Shown: positions 17,681-27,552, numbered from the stretch's first letter. The stretch is 64,000 bases of DNA from Nostoc sp. LEGE 12450 (GCF_015206895.1 NZ_JADEXU010000022.1:1-64000), one strand, 5' to 3'. Notes: a model not told the origin generated them from the letters alone. A program made the numbers and translations.

Positions 17681-19264
17681 TTAACCTTCAGCACTTTCAG
17701 CACGGATGGGAATTACAATTCCTTCGCGCAGTAGTGCATCCGTAAAAATCTTCCGAAGAACGCGTTGAATCTGAAGATGTTTTCCTGGCTTCACCTTCGT
17801 TAATGTCCGCAGCAGTAAGTTAGACTCTCCAAGGCTTTCCACTCCATCTATCTGTGTACCTTCAAGTACATCTGGATCGTTTGTTTTTAACTGTTGTCCT
17901 ACCTCCTCAATGACTTTATACACATGAGCTAAGTTGGAATTATAGGGCACACCAACTTCCACTACTGCAAAGATATACTGTTTAGAATAATTAGTGATTG
18001 AGCCAATATCTCCATTGCGAATAATCTGCAATTGACCATTGGGATGTCTAATACGAGTGGTTCTGAGTTCAATTGCCTCAACAATACCTTCGACAACTTT
18101 CTCTTCGGCTTTCCCAGCCTCAATATAATCACCCACTAAGTAGTAGTTTTCAAACAGAATAAAGAAGCCGCAGACTATATCGTTTATCAGTGTCTGTGCC
18201 CCTAAACCTACAGCTATACCGACAATACCAGCACCTGCAAGTATAGGAGTTGGGTCAATGTCAAGAGTATAGAGAATAGAGATAATAGCAGCAAAGTACA
18301 CAAAATATTGTAAGAAACTACGAAAAAGAGGAACGAGTGTCAAGCGTCTACTTCTTTGAATATCACTTAGATTCTGGTCTTTGAACAGTACCTCTTCAAC
18401 AAGTAAGTAAACGACTTCAAACAACACACGACTAATGAAGATGATGCCGATGATCTTGATAATTCGTGGGCCAAAAGCTGCGATATTAGCGATTAACTGC
18501 ACCTGCTGAATCACTAATGTTGCCATGCAGACATAAATTACAAATTCCAGACACCGTTTTAAAAAGGGTATCAGGTGTCGGAGGCGATCGTAGAATCTTA
18601 AGAGGTTATCAGGGTTGGAGTATCTGACGCTGAGAGCATCAAGAAAATCAACTACCGCCGCGACTGCTTTGAGAATCAGCAACCCGACGGCAATAATTAA
18701 ATAGATTCGCAGTGCAATGTACAAATATTCCGAAACCGTTGCTGGCAATTTGAGAAACTGGGCACACAAAATGACAGCCCACAGCCAGATTCCACCGCTA
18801 ATTCTGTGATAAAGGGCGTTAAAAAAAGCATCAATACTTTCATCATCGGCGGTATTTTTTTCTAAGTTCTTGGCGCGAGTGCTAGCTACCTTCAGCCAAT
18901 ATTTCAGAAATTTCAGTGCGATCGCCGCTAACATGAAAGTGCCAATGCTCTGAGCTATGCCAATTCCTAGAGTTATCCAAAATCTTGGTGGAATACGCTC
19001 AAGCATTGCTATGGTGTATTGTTGAAGGTTTTCGCCACGATAAATTAGATAACCATTAGCACCCACAATCAAAATACATGACACCAAGCAAGCAAGTAAC
19101 AACAACCCTGTAATGTTCCGACGCAAGGTTTTGATACTTCTATCTTCGCTCTTTAATATAGAGGTCTTTGCAAATAGCTTGAATAACTTGCTTACAAGCC
19201 AGTTCAATAATAAAAAAACAAAGGTTACAAGGCTGACTTCAGCTAAAATGATTAATATATTCAT
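17681..19264 (-). CDS. MscS-family mechanosensitive channel, multi-helix type
   Basis: The 527-residue protein has several predicted membrane helices before the MscS core (about residues 5-30, 50-75, 90-115, 155-215, 230-265 and 280-295). The core contains 'ILAGAGIVGIAVGLGAQTLINDIVCGFFILFENYYLVGDYI', the pore helix and start of the beta domain, then 'IRHPNGQLQIIRNGDI'. It differs clearly from the MscS at 6935-8608, having no cleaved signal peptide and a larger membrane sensor region. The role is osmotic pressure release or signalling. The hydrophilic loop at about 125-140 is acidic. It is probably monocistronic. Confidence 0.9.
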   Translation of the reverse strand: MNILIILAEVSLVTFVFLLLNWLVSKLFKLFAKTSILKSEDRSIKTLRRNITGLLLLACLVSCILIVGANGYLIYRGENLQQYTIAMLERIPPRFWITLGIGIAQSIGTFMLAAIALKFLKYWLKVASTRAKNLEKNTADDESIDAFFNALYHRISGGIWLWAVILCAQFLKLPATVSEYLYIALRIYLIIAVGLLILKAVAAVVDFLDALSVRYSNPDNLLRFYDRLRHLIPFLKRCLEFVIYVCMATLVIQQVQLIANIAAFGPRIIKIIGIIFISRVLFEVVYLLVEEVLFKDQNLSDIQRSRRLTLVPLFRSFLQYFVYFAAIISILYTLDIDPTPILAGAGIVGIAVGLGAQTLINDIVCGFFILFENYYLVGDYIEAGKAEEKVVEGIVEAIELRTTRIRHPNGQLQIIRNGDIGSITNYSKQYIFAVVEVGVPYNSNLAHVYKVIEEVGQQLKTNDPDVLEGTQIDGVESLGESNLLLRTLTKVKPGKHLQIQRVLRKIFTDALLREGIVIPIRAESAEG

Positions 19265-19935
19265 GCGCGATCGTAAAACTTAAATAATTTAAGCATTTTA
19301 TTATCAAAACCTATTGAGAGATACTTTGATATCTCTATAAGATAGATGATAATTATTTCATATAATCATCTGTTGTCAAGCTATTAACATTTAAATCACT
19401 TTATATCTAAGTGATGATTTCCAAAAAGCCTTTAAGGAAGATATTTGTGTAATTTCGGCTTTTAGAGTTGTATAAATCACCTGTAAGTTAAATATACTTA
19501 AGTATATGTTCATTGATAAGCGATCTAATTCCAGGACTTATACCAATTTGAAAAAAGAATCCAAAAAGCAAGATTTTCGGGTAGGGGCAATTCAATTGCG
19601 CCTACCGCGTATAGTTTTGGGTAAGTTATAAATTTATATCAGGTATTACCGAACACTCGTTTAAGCTGCTTAATGGTAGTTCGTGGCAAGCAATGATGAG
19701 ATTTTTTAGGGCTTTTGAAAACCGTTAAGTAACCGGAATAAACTACACACATCAAAATACATGCAAGAGAAACTGAGGACTGGGGAATAGTATTTTTTAC
19801 TCAGTACTTTCAAGCCAAATGGGTGGAAATAAAGCAATCTATATTAAAAAATATAAATTGACCTTTTTTAATTACAGCGATTTTCAGGTAAATAGACCAT
19901 ACGGTAGGGGCGCAAGGCCTTGGGCCCCTCCCCTA
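19265..19935. other. 670-bp intergenic region with two repeat palindromes
   Basis: No coding frame is supported. It holds the imperfect palindrome 19581-19605 (GTAGGGGCAATTC...) and the palindrome 19904-19936, which runs into the stop codon of the c-di-GMP gene. The promoter of the minus-strand MscS gene should lie near 19270-19400, an AT-rich stretch. Confidence 0.5.
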
Positions 19936-19936
19936 C
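19904..19936. repeat. Palindrome touching the 3' end of the EAL-GAF-GGDEF gene
   Basis: GTAGGGGCGCAAGG and a matching arm ending CCCCTCCCCTAC form an imperfect inverted repeat. Its last base is the first base of the stop triplet at 19936-19938. Related GTAGGGGC palindromes are at 38258-38285 and 19581-19605. It may serve as the transcript's 3' hairpin. Confidence 0.6.
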
Positions 19937-22164
19937 TAAAGGAAAGATTTAGGCTCAACATCCTGACAGTTTATCTGCACCACACAATTTCTTCCTTGTG
20001 CTTTTGCCTGGTAGAGTCCCTGGTCAGCAGCAGCAATTAAGGTTGCGGGAGATAATTGGCTATGAGGAGTTATGGTTGCCACACCAAGACTTAGAGTGAT
20101 GAATTCACTGACCTGAGAATGGGGATGAGGCATTTTTAATGCACTAATATTGGTCTGAATATCTTTTGCAACTGCAATGGCCCCTTCGATACCAGTATTC
20201 GGTAAAATAACTGCAAATTCTTCTCCACCATAACGAGCAACTAAATCAGCAGGGCGTTTGACTGTCTGAGAGATTACCTTGGCAACCTGTCTGAGGGCAT
20301 CATCTCCTGCCAGATGTCCATGCGTATCGTTGTAAAGCTTAAAGTAATCGACATCGCACAAAATCAAAGATAGCGAACCTTGCTCTCGTGCCAACCGTTG
20401 CCACTGTGTGTTGAATGTGTCATCAAAGCAGCGTCGATTTCCCACTTGGGTCAGACCATCCGAACAGGCAAGGCGCTGTAATTCCTGGTTTGCTTGTTGT
20501 AATTGGTGGTAAAGTTCTGATTGCTGAATAGCGATCGCAGCTTGTCCTGCTAACTGGTTAAACAAGTTAATCTCCGATTGCTGCCATTGTCTGGCATTAC
20601 GGCATTGATGAGCAATCAATAGTCCCCACAAACGCTCTTTCTGCAAGATAGGCACGACAAGGTTTGCCCGGATTTGCAAACTCCGCAGGAGGTCAAGATG
20701 ACACGGCGATAATCCAGCAGTTTCAATGTCTTCAATCGCTCTGGTGTTACCTTGTTGAAAGTAAATTGCACGAGTAGATTTAAAGCATGTGTCCATAACG
20801 TGAAATCCCAGAATGGACATACACTCTTCTGCTAAGGATTCTACAGCTACTAACCCACTCCAGTCTGACTCAAACTGGTAAATTATTACTCGGTCTACCT
20901 CAAACAGTTGCCGCACTTCGGCTGCTGTGGTTTGCAAAATCTCGTCTAACTCTAACGATTGTCGAATGCGCTGCGTCACAGCTGCGACAATTCGCTCGGA
21001 CTCATTTTGGTGTTGGACATGCCGCTCAACCAGCTTAGAATCTGTCGATGCTACATTTAACGTGATTGGATCAAAGTGAGGGGTTGTAGTGACAGGCACT
21101 GCACTAGGTTTAGCAATCAAATAGCCTTGAGCAAGATTTGCACCTCGTTCTCGCAGCCAGTTTAGTTCCTCAATACACTCAATTCCTTCAGCAACGGTCT
21201 GGATGTTTAACTTTTGAGTAATCTCTAAAAGCTTCTCGGTAATCGAAGCTTTGTAAAGGTCTTGATGTACATCTCGAATTAACTCCATATCCAGCTTGAT
21301 AAAGTCTGGACGTAACTGATGCAGCAAGTTTAGGCTGGAATAGCCAGAACCAAGGTCATCAAGAGCTACTAAAAATCCAGCATCCCGGTAGTATTTAAGC
21401 ACTGCCTTGAGATGGGTTAAATCTTGAGGATTATCTGATTCTACAACTTCAAAGACAACGCGATCGTGGGAAATTTCGGCAGTATCAATTGCCTCAACTG
21501 AACTACTGAGGCAAAAAGCTGGATCGTAAAGTGATGTTGGCGCAAAATTGATGAAGATATGCCCACTCACTTTATACCGACTGAATTCAGTGATTGCGCT
21601 GAGGCGAGCAATTTGGTCGAGTTGTGGTATTAGTCCGGCTTCGGTTGCTAACTCCATAATTGGTGTCGGTAGCATTAAATTGCCTTCTTCATCCAGCCCC
21701 CGCAAGAGCGATTCATATCCAAAAATCTGCGATGTATCGTTAATTGAGACAATTGGCTGAAAGTAACTGGTAAATCGTTCCGTTGCCAACATTTCAACTA
21801 GCCAGTCGGATTGGTTCAACTTAATGAAGCGTTGTAATGAGGCTATGTCACTAAAATCATGGAGTTGAGGTTGGATATTACCTTGAGTGAAAAGGACTTG
21901 CGTCTCTTTTAATTCTCTAGGTGCAAGTCGTTTGGCCAGGTTACGGGCAATTTCTATAGACTGTCCGGGTTTACACTTCAAACTCAAACCTGGTCGCTCG
22001 TGCATCAGTTCATACTCAAGTCCAAGCTGCTGTAGGTAGGAGGTGACTTTTTTGAGGGTATGTGTAACGGGAAACCAGAGAAAGAGCCTGCCTGCCTCCT
22101 TAGTCTGGCAGCGTGCAACATTGCGACAAGCACAGGTTTTGGAGATAGAACATATCTGGCTCAT
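19936..22164 (-). CDS. EAL - cyanobacteriochrome-type GAF - GGDEF c-di-GMP enzyme
   Basis: The 742-residue protein has three parts. (1) An N-terminal EAL phosphodiesterase (about 115-370) with key residues retained: E151 in YESLLRG (ESL in place of EAL), FINFAP, FEVVES, DDLGSGYSSL, FIKLD, AEGIE and AQGY. (2) A GAF domain (about 400-565) of the bilin-binding type, with a DTCF motif (D458-F461, C460) and a canonical SPCH cysteine C488, then RANLVVPI and LLIAHQC. (3) A GGDEF cyclase (about 590-735) with an intact GGEEF (646-650) and an I-site RPAD (637-640). The DXCF-to-CH spacing of 28 residues is what I recall for TePixJ, a blue/green two-cysteine photoreceptor. So it is probably a light-controlled enzyme making or degrading c-di-GMP. 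The N terminus has a cysteine cluster (C5, C11, C13, C19) of unknown role. Confidence 0.9.
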   Translation of the reverse strand: MSQICSISKTCACRNVARCQTKEAGRLFLWFPVTHTLKKVTSYLQQLGLEYELMHERPGLSLKCKPGQSIEIARNLAKRLAPRELKETQVLFTQGNIQPQLHDFSDIASLQRFIKLNQSDWLVEMLATERFTSYFQPIVSINDTSQIFGYESLLRGLDEEGNLMLPTPIMELATEAGLIPQLDQIARLSAITEFSRYKVSGHIFINFAPTSLYDPAFCLSSSVEAIDTAEISHDRVVFEVVESDNPQDLTHLKAVLKYYRDAGFLVALDDLGSGYSSLNLLHQLRPDFIKLDMELIRDVHQDLYKASITEKLLEITQKLNIQTVAEGIECIEELNWLRERGANLAQGYLIAKPSAVPVTTTPHFDPITLNVASTDSKLVERHVQHQNESERIVAAVTQRIRQSLELDEILQTTAAEVRQLFEVDRVIIYQFESDWSGLVAVESLAEECMSILGFHVMDTCFKSTRAIYFQQGNTRAIEDIETAGLSPCHLDLLRSLQIRANLVVPILQKERLWGLLIAHQCRNARQWQQSEINLFNQLAGQAAIAIQQSELYHQLQQANQELQRLACSDGLTQVGNRRCFDDTFNTQWQRLAREQGSLSLILCDVDYFKLYNDTHGHLAGDDALRQVAKVISQTVKRPADLVARYGGEEFAVILPNTGIEGAIAVAKDIQTNISALKMPHPHSQVSEFITLSLGVATITPHSQLSPATLIAAADQGLYQAKAQGRNCVVQINCQDVEPKSFL

Positions 22165-22725
22165 AGCTAACTACTTTGTTCAATCAAATTTATTTTATTA
22201 TTCCCACTATTTTTACAATAAAAGATAAACTATGCTTCAAATATATGAAGATTTGATGAGTTCGGTAGTTTGAAGAATTTGGTGTATCAAATAACAGAGC
22301 AGCACATCTATAGCTTTGTATCAAAGGTTTAAGTAATAGTCGATCAATTATTGTAGAATGAAGCAAATTAATAAGAGTTATATAAAGAATTTAAGCCATG
22401 AAATCAAAAGAAAAATCAGCTAGGTAAGGAATAATTTTTTGCTAGACTAATTTAGCTTGACCTTATCCATATCGTTAAATGATGCGCTTGGTGTTAGTTT
22501 TTACATCACTCAAGTAGGCTGACAGATAAGATAGTTAAGTAATTAATTTCAAAAATAAGAGTAGAGATGTTGCAATGAAACATTTTTACTCGCCAAGATA
22601 GTGCAGAATTGCGATCGCTGGAGACTTTGTATTATTTTTTAACCACAGATTCACATAGATAATTCATCGGTATCAATCTGTGGTTTCATTTTCATAAAAT
22701 TGACTTTTGCACAAAGTTTACTGTT
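22165..22725. other. 561-bp intergenic region downstream of the polysaccharide block
   Basis: No gene was found. The region is AT-rich and should contain the promoter of the c-di-GMP gene. At 22641-22685 the arms AACCACAGATT and AATCTGTGGTT form an 11-bp stem with a long loop, about 40 bp after the last glycosyltransferase gene. It may be the 3' end of the polysaccharide transcript. Confidence 0.5.
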
Positions 22726-23856
22726 TCATTCAGCAGATGAAACACTTGGTATTGCAGAACGAATTGCACTAATAAAGTTTTGAGCATAGTTCTGTGTTGA
22801 GAAATCCAAGGCGCGTTGCCTGGCAGCTATTCCTGCACTACGGGCAAATTCTTGTTCGTCAAGATAGCGGAGAATTGCGATCGCTAATTTATCCACATTG
22901 CCGTAAGGTGTTAATAGTCCATTCATGCCATCGGTAATAATCTCTGTCGGGCCTCCTGCATCGCCAGCAATCACAGGTTTACCCAGCGCCATCGCCTCAA
23001 TAATCACAATTCCAAAGGGTTCTTTATCCGATGCATGAACGAATACATCCATCGCCTGCACCCACTCAGGGATATTACGCTGTAGTCCAGCCATAATTAC
23101 TTGCTTTTTCAAGCCCAAGTTTGTGATTTCTGCTTTTAAAAAGTCCTCATAGTCTGGTTCCAAATCGTGCTTACCGCCAACTACCACACAATGAGCATCA
23201 GGATACTTCTCTAAAATTTTGGGCATCGCTTGCACTAATACGTGCATTCCCTTCCATCGTTGCAATCGTCCCACAATTCCAATCAATGGGCCGTGTAAAG
23301 GTAAGCCCAGTTTTCGGCGTGCTTCTTCTGGGGTTGGCAAAGCATCAGGCTCAAATCGGTCTAGCGCGACACCGGGATAAACCAAGGGTGTTGGCCTGTG
23401 GGGCCAAATCTCTGCTTGTGCTTGCTTACCATCTTGAGAGAGAGTGATAATTGCGCGGGCTGGGATTAAAGTAGCAAGTCTTACCAACCAAGTTTTATCG
23501 CTAGGTACTTCTAGCTGATACCATACAGCAGGCAAACCAGCCAGCATCGCCGCCAAACCTCCAGATATATGCGTAATCCACATCCAATTGACAATTATAT
23601 CTGCACGTTCGCGGCGTGCGATCGCAGCTATCCGAAAAACAGCACCAATAAAACGGTGGATTTGGCGTAAACGTCCACTTTCTACAACTCGCGCATCAAT
23701 GCCAAGGGACTTTACTTGTTCTACCATCGGGCCGTGTTCTAAAAATATCACTAGCCACTCAACACCAGCATTACGTCCCTGCTGTACCAAATCCCAAAGC
23801 ATCATTTCACCGCCGCCTCGTTGTTCGGCTAGTGGCATTACAATAATTGCTTTCAT
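22726..23856 (-). CDS. Glycosyltransferase, GT4 family
   Basis: The 376-residue GT-B enzyme has an N-terminal nucleotide-fold start (MKAIIVMPLAEQRGGGE), the mid-protein 'GIVGRLQRWKGMHVLVQAM' that opens the donor domain, and the E-x7-E motif in EPFGIVIIEAMALGKPV. It transfers a sugar from a nucleotide donor to a lipid-linked or growing glycan in the cytoplasm. It is the last gene of the minus-strand polysaccharide block, 55 bp after the Wzy/ligase-like gene. Donor and linkage cannot be read from sequence. Confidence 0.92.
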   Translation of the reverse strand: MKAIIVMPLAEQRGGGEMMLWDLVQQGRNAGVEWLVIFLEHGPMVEQVKSLGIDARVVESGRLRQIHRFIGAVFRIAAIARRERADIIVNWMWITHISGGLAAMLAGLPAVWYQLEVPSDKTWLVRLATLIPARAIITLSQDGKQAQAEIWPHRPTPLVYPGVALDRFEPDALPTPEEARRKLGLPLHGPLIGIVGRLQRWKGMHVLVQAMPKILEKYPDAHCVVVGGKHDLEPDYEDFLKAEITNLGLKKQVIMAGLQRNIPEWVQAMDVFVHASDKEPFGIVIIEAMALGKPVIAGDAGGPTEIITDGMNGLLTPYGNVDKLAIAILRYLDEQEFARSAGIAARQRALDFSTQNYAQNFISAIRSAIPSVSSAE

Positions 23857-23911
23857 AATTTAATCAGTCCTATTTAAGTTGTAATATTTTGTTGTTTAAC
23901 TCAATTCATAT

Positions 23912-25342
23912 TTATAAATTCTTGGGATTGCTATAGTATTTGTGTCCTGCCATAGCCATAGCTAAAAATCCCCAAAGAATCATCCCTGCCACACTTAACA
24001 TTCCACTACCAATAATTAGCTGTGTAGCTGAACTGATACCAATCGCACGAGCAGCACTGATAAAACTATCAAAACGTCCTTCACCATAACTGCTAACACT
24101 AATAATTAACAAGATTAATCCACCCATATAAAAAATGGCTCCAAACCAACCAAGGGTGAAAAACATATCTAAAATGCCACTATCAATCACCACTACTTCA
24201 ATTTGACCAGTTTTTTCGTTGACTTTCCAAATATTTCCCAAGCCGTTACCTAAACCATTAGAAAGGGCTAGACCAAGGTTTTTGTCATAACTTCCCGATC
24301 TATCTTTAAAACTGGTATCTTCTTGAAGATTAGAAAAAGTTTCCAAACGGGCTGATACAACTCCAGCAATTGGCTCAATAGTTGTCAATGGCACAACACA
24401 AATTGCCATCACCGCAATTATGATGATTAAGCGCATTTGAATTCGCGCCTTTACTGAAGCCACAATCATAATTATTCCAAATAACCAGCCTCCCCAATTA
24501 GTCCGCGCTTGTGTCAGTAGGAACGACAAGTAACCAACAGCTGAAGCAGGAAAAATTAAATTTCCCGAACTGGTAAATAACAACAGTAAACCAGCTTGCA
24601 TGACGGAACCAAAAGGGCCGACTGAGTGCAATGTACTCCAAACACGCATCCCGAAAGGTACAGGGTTTCCAGAACTCATGAATAGTTTTGATTGGATGAG
24701 CCAATACCTATCCCACTCAGGAGCTACTACGAATTGATATATGCCATAAGTTCCTAAAATTAGCACACACCAAAGAAATGTTCGCTGAATATTCTGGCGA
24801 TAGCTAGGATAATCTCGCCAGTTTATAAATAAGTGAAAAGCGAAGATAATCGGACTGAGCCAATCCAGCAGTCCGCGTGCTACAGGGATTGGTGGGTTAT
24901 AAATCAGACCGATAAGAAAGCCATAAAAGACTCCGATAAAAGCCATAACAAACGGCAAACCCCCTTGACGTGAGGCACGGGGAAAATGTCGCAAGAAGGT
25001 TGCTATGGTTACAAACACCACTAAATATGGCGCTATAAGCATCTGGCGAGTAGCGTCCCAACCCACCCGATAGTCAACTAAGCGAGTAGCTAAGGGCGTG
25101 AGAAACCATATCCACCAAGTAAAGCTGATGTAGAGAATGGGATGCCGCAAGTATAAAAACACGGCTACTGCTAAAGCCGTCACCGGGTAAATTAGGCGCA
25201 GTGCAGCAGTAGCACCAGCAAAATAGCAAACTACAGTTAGTAGTATAAAGCCTGCGATCGCCATCCACCCCTGTTGCGATCGCTCTTCGGGAGAATAATT
25301 TTTTTCTAAAAAACTATTGAAAAGTATCTGTCTAGAATTCAT
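23912..25342 (-). CDS. Polysaccharide polymerase / O-antigen-ligase-like membrane protein
   Basis: The 476-residue protein is very hydrophobic, with about ten or more membrane segments and a hydrophilic loop around residues 335-390 (LETFSNLQEDTSFKDRSGSY). That topology is typical of Wzy polymerases and WaaL-type ligases. It lies among glycosyltransferases and in the same cluster as a Wzc-like protein, so repeat-unit polymerisation in the plasma membrane is the likely job. No Wzx flippase was recognised in the window, although HepA could export the unit. Family assignment rests on topology and context. Confidence 0.75.
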   Translation of the reverse strand: MNSRQILFNSFLEKNYSPEERSQQGWMAIAGFILLTVVCYFAGATAALRLIYPVTALAVAVFLYLRHPILYISFTWWIWFLTPLATRLVDYRVGWDATRQMLIAPYLVVFVTIATFLRHFPRASRQGGLPFVMAFIGVFYGFLIGLIYNPPIPVARGLLDWLSPIIFAFHLFINWRDYPSYRQNIQRTFLWCVLILGTYGIYQFVVAPEWDRYWLIQSKLFMSSGNPVPFGMRVWSTLHSVGPFGSVMQAGLLLLFTSSGNLIFPASAVGYLSFLLTQARTNWGGWLFGIIMIVASVKARIQMRLIIIIAVMAICVVPLTTIEPIAGVVSARLETFSNLQEDTSFKDRSGSYDKNLGLALSNGLGNGLGNIWKVNEKTGQIEVVVIDSGILDMFFTLGWFGAIFYMGGLILLIISVSSYGEGRFDSFISAARAIGISSATQLIIGSGMLSVAGMILWGFLAMAMAGHKYYSNPKNL

Positions 25343-25484
25343 TCAATTTTAGATTTTAGATTTACACATAAAAAATCCCAAATGAAATAATCAGTCTGCA
25401 ATGACCAATACTTCTCTACGAGAGGCTACGCCAACGGCTTCTCTACGAGACGCTACGCGAACGCTCAGTACAAGTGACAAATGA
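25343..25484. repeat. Dispersed repeat and heptamer repeats
   Basis: The stretch 25413-25470 repeats CTCTACGAGA-GCTACGC units (two tandem-like copies, CTCTACGAGAGGCTACGCC and CTCTACGAGACGCTACGCG). From about 25476 a 7-bp unit of the type AATGACC/AATGACT is repeated up to the next gene's stop. Confidence 0.75.
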
Positions 25485-26411
25485 CTAATGACCAATGACA
25501 AATTGTTTATATCCTTGCCAACGCCCCCGCCAAGATGCCAGCAATTTTTTCCCCGCCAACTGCCCTTGGCTAGGTAAAAATCTCAGCCATTGTACAAAAC
25601 CCAAACTATCACACGTACCTATAAATACTGCCCAGAATAAAAATACAATCCGGCGCATAAATGGCAAATGTTCTAGTAAAACTAGGGTTTCATTATGGAC
25701 TAAATTAATAAAAGCAATCTCGTTAAAATTATTTCGCTGATCTTCATCAAAACGTTTTGCTGGATAGTGGTCTACAGCAACATTAGGATCATAAATTATC
25801 TTCCAACCAGCCCGCTTTAATGCCAGAGTGAATGCCATTTCAAAATGTACCTGCGCTCCAGTACCACGCATCCGCTCGTCAAAGCGTAATTGCCCGATGG
25901 CCTCTTTACGAAAACTCATGTTTACGCCTTTGAGAATATCGACTTCGCGGGGTTCTCCCACTCCCAGATGATGGTTGCCAATCACTCGCCCAAACCATTG
26001 CAACTGTCCCACTATTGGGCGGGATTCGTCTTCTAATTTGCTGCCGTGGTATACCCAATCACGCCCTCCCAGACCGCCGAGGCGACTATCTGAGGTAAAG
26101 TAAGCGGCGATGCGCTCTAACCAATCTGGGTGTGGTGCAGCATCATCATCAGTAATGGAGACAATATCGCCCTCCACTGCTGCTAATCCGGCATTGAGGG
26201 CTGCTACTACGCCCGGTTGTGTCACTTTCACAGTATGCAGTGGCAGATTGGGCGCGTTTAATTGCGCTAAAAATTGCCAAGTTTCTGCATCCGTATCGCG
26301 GACAACCACTATCACCTGATCGACGGGTTTAATTTGCTTCTGTAGCGCTAAAAGGCAGCGTGATAGGTCTTGTGGACGGCGATAAGTTGGTATCAGAACG
26401 GTGTTCCGCAT
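25485..26411 (-). CDS. Glycosyltransferase, GT2 family
   Basis: The 308-residue GT-A enzyme starts MRNTVLIPTYRRPQDLSRCL, has the metal-binding acidic triplet in SITDDDAAPHPDWL, and a C-terminal hydrophobic segment (about 255-275) that may anchor it to the membrane. Its start lies 83 bp inside the end of the upstream GT4 gene, in another frame; the conserved N terminus MRNTVLIPTYRR means the overlap is real rather than a mis-called start. It is likely translationally coupled to that GT4. The donor is unknown. Confidence 0.92.
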   Translation of the reverse strand: MRNTVLIPTYRRPQDLSRCLLALQKQIKPVDQVIVVVRDTDAETWQFLAQLNAPNLPLHTVKVTQPGVVAALNAGLAAVEGDIVSITDDDAAPHPDWLERIAAYFTSDSRLGGLGGRDWVYHGSKLEDESRPIVGQLQWFGRVIGNHHLGVGEPREVDILKGVNMSFRKEAIGQLRFDERMRGTGAQVHFEMAFTLALKRAGWKIIYDPNVAVDHYPAKRFDEDQRNNFNEIAFINLVHNETLVLLEHLPFMRRIVFLFWAVFIGTCDSLGFVQWLRFLPSQGQLAGKKLLASWRGRWQGYKQFVIGH

Positions 26412-27552
26412 TGCTTAACTCCTCGAATAGATCCACATAAGTTTGTGCCATACTAGTCCAGCTATGTTGTTCTGCCACAGAACGAGCAGCTTTGCCCATT
26501 TGCTGTATGAGGGTGGGACTACTCACCAAAGTCAGCAATGCCAGAGCCAAAGCATCAATATCATCTGAGTCGGATAAGACGATGCCACATTCTGGTGTCA
26601 CCAACTCTCCGCCCCCGGTAGCTGTGGCAGTAATTACTGGTAGTCCTGAAGAAAGTGCTTCTAACAATACGAGGCTGCAAGCTTCGTATCGGGAAGGAAA
26701 AACAAATAAATCTACTGCTTGCATAATTTGGGGGATATCACGGCGAAATCCGACAAAATGCACACGTTCATTTAACCCCAAAGAGGCTGCTAACTGCGGG
26801 AAAGGGCTATTTTGGGTGTGTCCTACTACCACCAAATGTAAATCTGGAACTTTCACCAAGGCGTGCAGTACTGTATCTAAGTTCTTTCTGGGTGTGCGGA
26901 TATCTCCGGCGAACAATGCTAGGGTGACATTCTCCGGTAAACCTAACTTTTGGCGTAGGCGTAGCCCGCCGCAGGCATCGCTTTTTTCACTAGGGGCAAA
27001 CTCGTCTAAATCAACGCCATTGATAATTACGCGAATGCGAGAACGAGGTACACCAATGTTGACTAATTCGTGAGCTACCTTTTCAGATACAGCCACAACA
27101 ACCTGCGCCTTTTGGAAAGCCTGTTTTTCCCAACGCGCATTAAAAGCCGTAAACAGCCACTGGTATAAACCATATAAATCGCGGCGGTTGCGAGAAATAT
27201 GAACAGGCGATCGCAACCATGAACTGTGGACAAAATGTACAGCATTCACATCAGCCGCAGCTAGATTAATTGCGCCATTGACTTTAACCAGATCAATCTC
27301 AGAGCGATGTTTCCGCAACCAATCTGTACTTTTTTGGGCAAATACGAAATTACGTACAAATTCTGTCGGATAATCTTTGACTGGAATTGGAATCCAATTA
27401 ACTTGACTATTAGCTTCTAGTTCTGGTGCGACTTCACTAGCTAATAATGTTAGTTGATGACCACGACGAATTGCTTCATTAGCAACCTCATAGTTTACTC
27501 GTCCCTGTCCATCACCTTTTTTAATTTTATGAGTAACAATACAAAGTTTCAT
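26329..27552 (-). CDS. Glycosyltransferase, GT4 family, with an in-frame repeat insertion
   Basis: The 407-residue GT-B enzyme has an N-terminal MKLCIVTHKIKKGDGQGRVNYE and a donor domain starting near 'LALFAGDIRTPRKNLDTVLHAL'. The E-x7-E motif is in EACSLVLLEALSSGLPV. Between the two domains a 30-bp dispersed repeat (26953-26982) encodes SDACGGLRLR (about residues 191-200) without breaking the frame. Its last 83 bp overlap the following GT2 gene, and the C-terminal tail (about 380-407) looks unconserved. It is part of the polysaccharide block. Confidence 0.92.
   Translation of the reverse strand: MKLCIVTHKIKKGDGQGRVNYEVANEAIRRGHQLTLLASEVAPELEANSQVNWIPIPVKDYPTEFVRNFVFAQKSTDWLRKHRSEIDLVKVNGAINLAAADVNAVHFVHSSWLRSPVHISRNRRDLYGLYQWLFTAFNARWEKQAFQKAQVVVAVSEKVAHELVNIGVPRSRIRVIINGVDLDEFAPSEKSDACGGLRLRQKLGLPENVTLALFAGDIRTPRKNLDTVLHALVKVPDLHLVVVGHTQNSPFPQLAASLGLNERVHFVGFRRDIPQIMQAVDLFVFPSRYEACSLVLLEALSSGLPVITATATGGGELVTPECGIVLSDSDDIDALALALLTLVSSPTLIQQMGKAARSVAEQHSWTSMAQTYVDLFEELSNAEHRSDTNLSPSTRPITLPFSATEAN
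26953..26982. repeat. 30-bp dispersed repeat inside a glycosyltransferase gene
   Basis: The repeat reads GCGTAGGCGTAGCCC then GCCGCAGGCATCGCT. A copy with 27 of 30 matching bases lies in-frame in another gene at 42656-42685, and a 19-bp relative lies at 6964-6982. Its length is a multiple of three, so the gene stays open. Confidence 0.85.

Noticed and set aside
26492-27073. 193-codon plus-strand open frame inside the GT4 gene
   Set aside because: It is antisense to a conserved glycosyltransferase domain; composition is that of a reversed coding strand.
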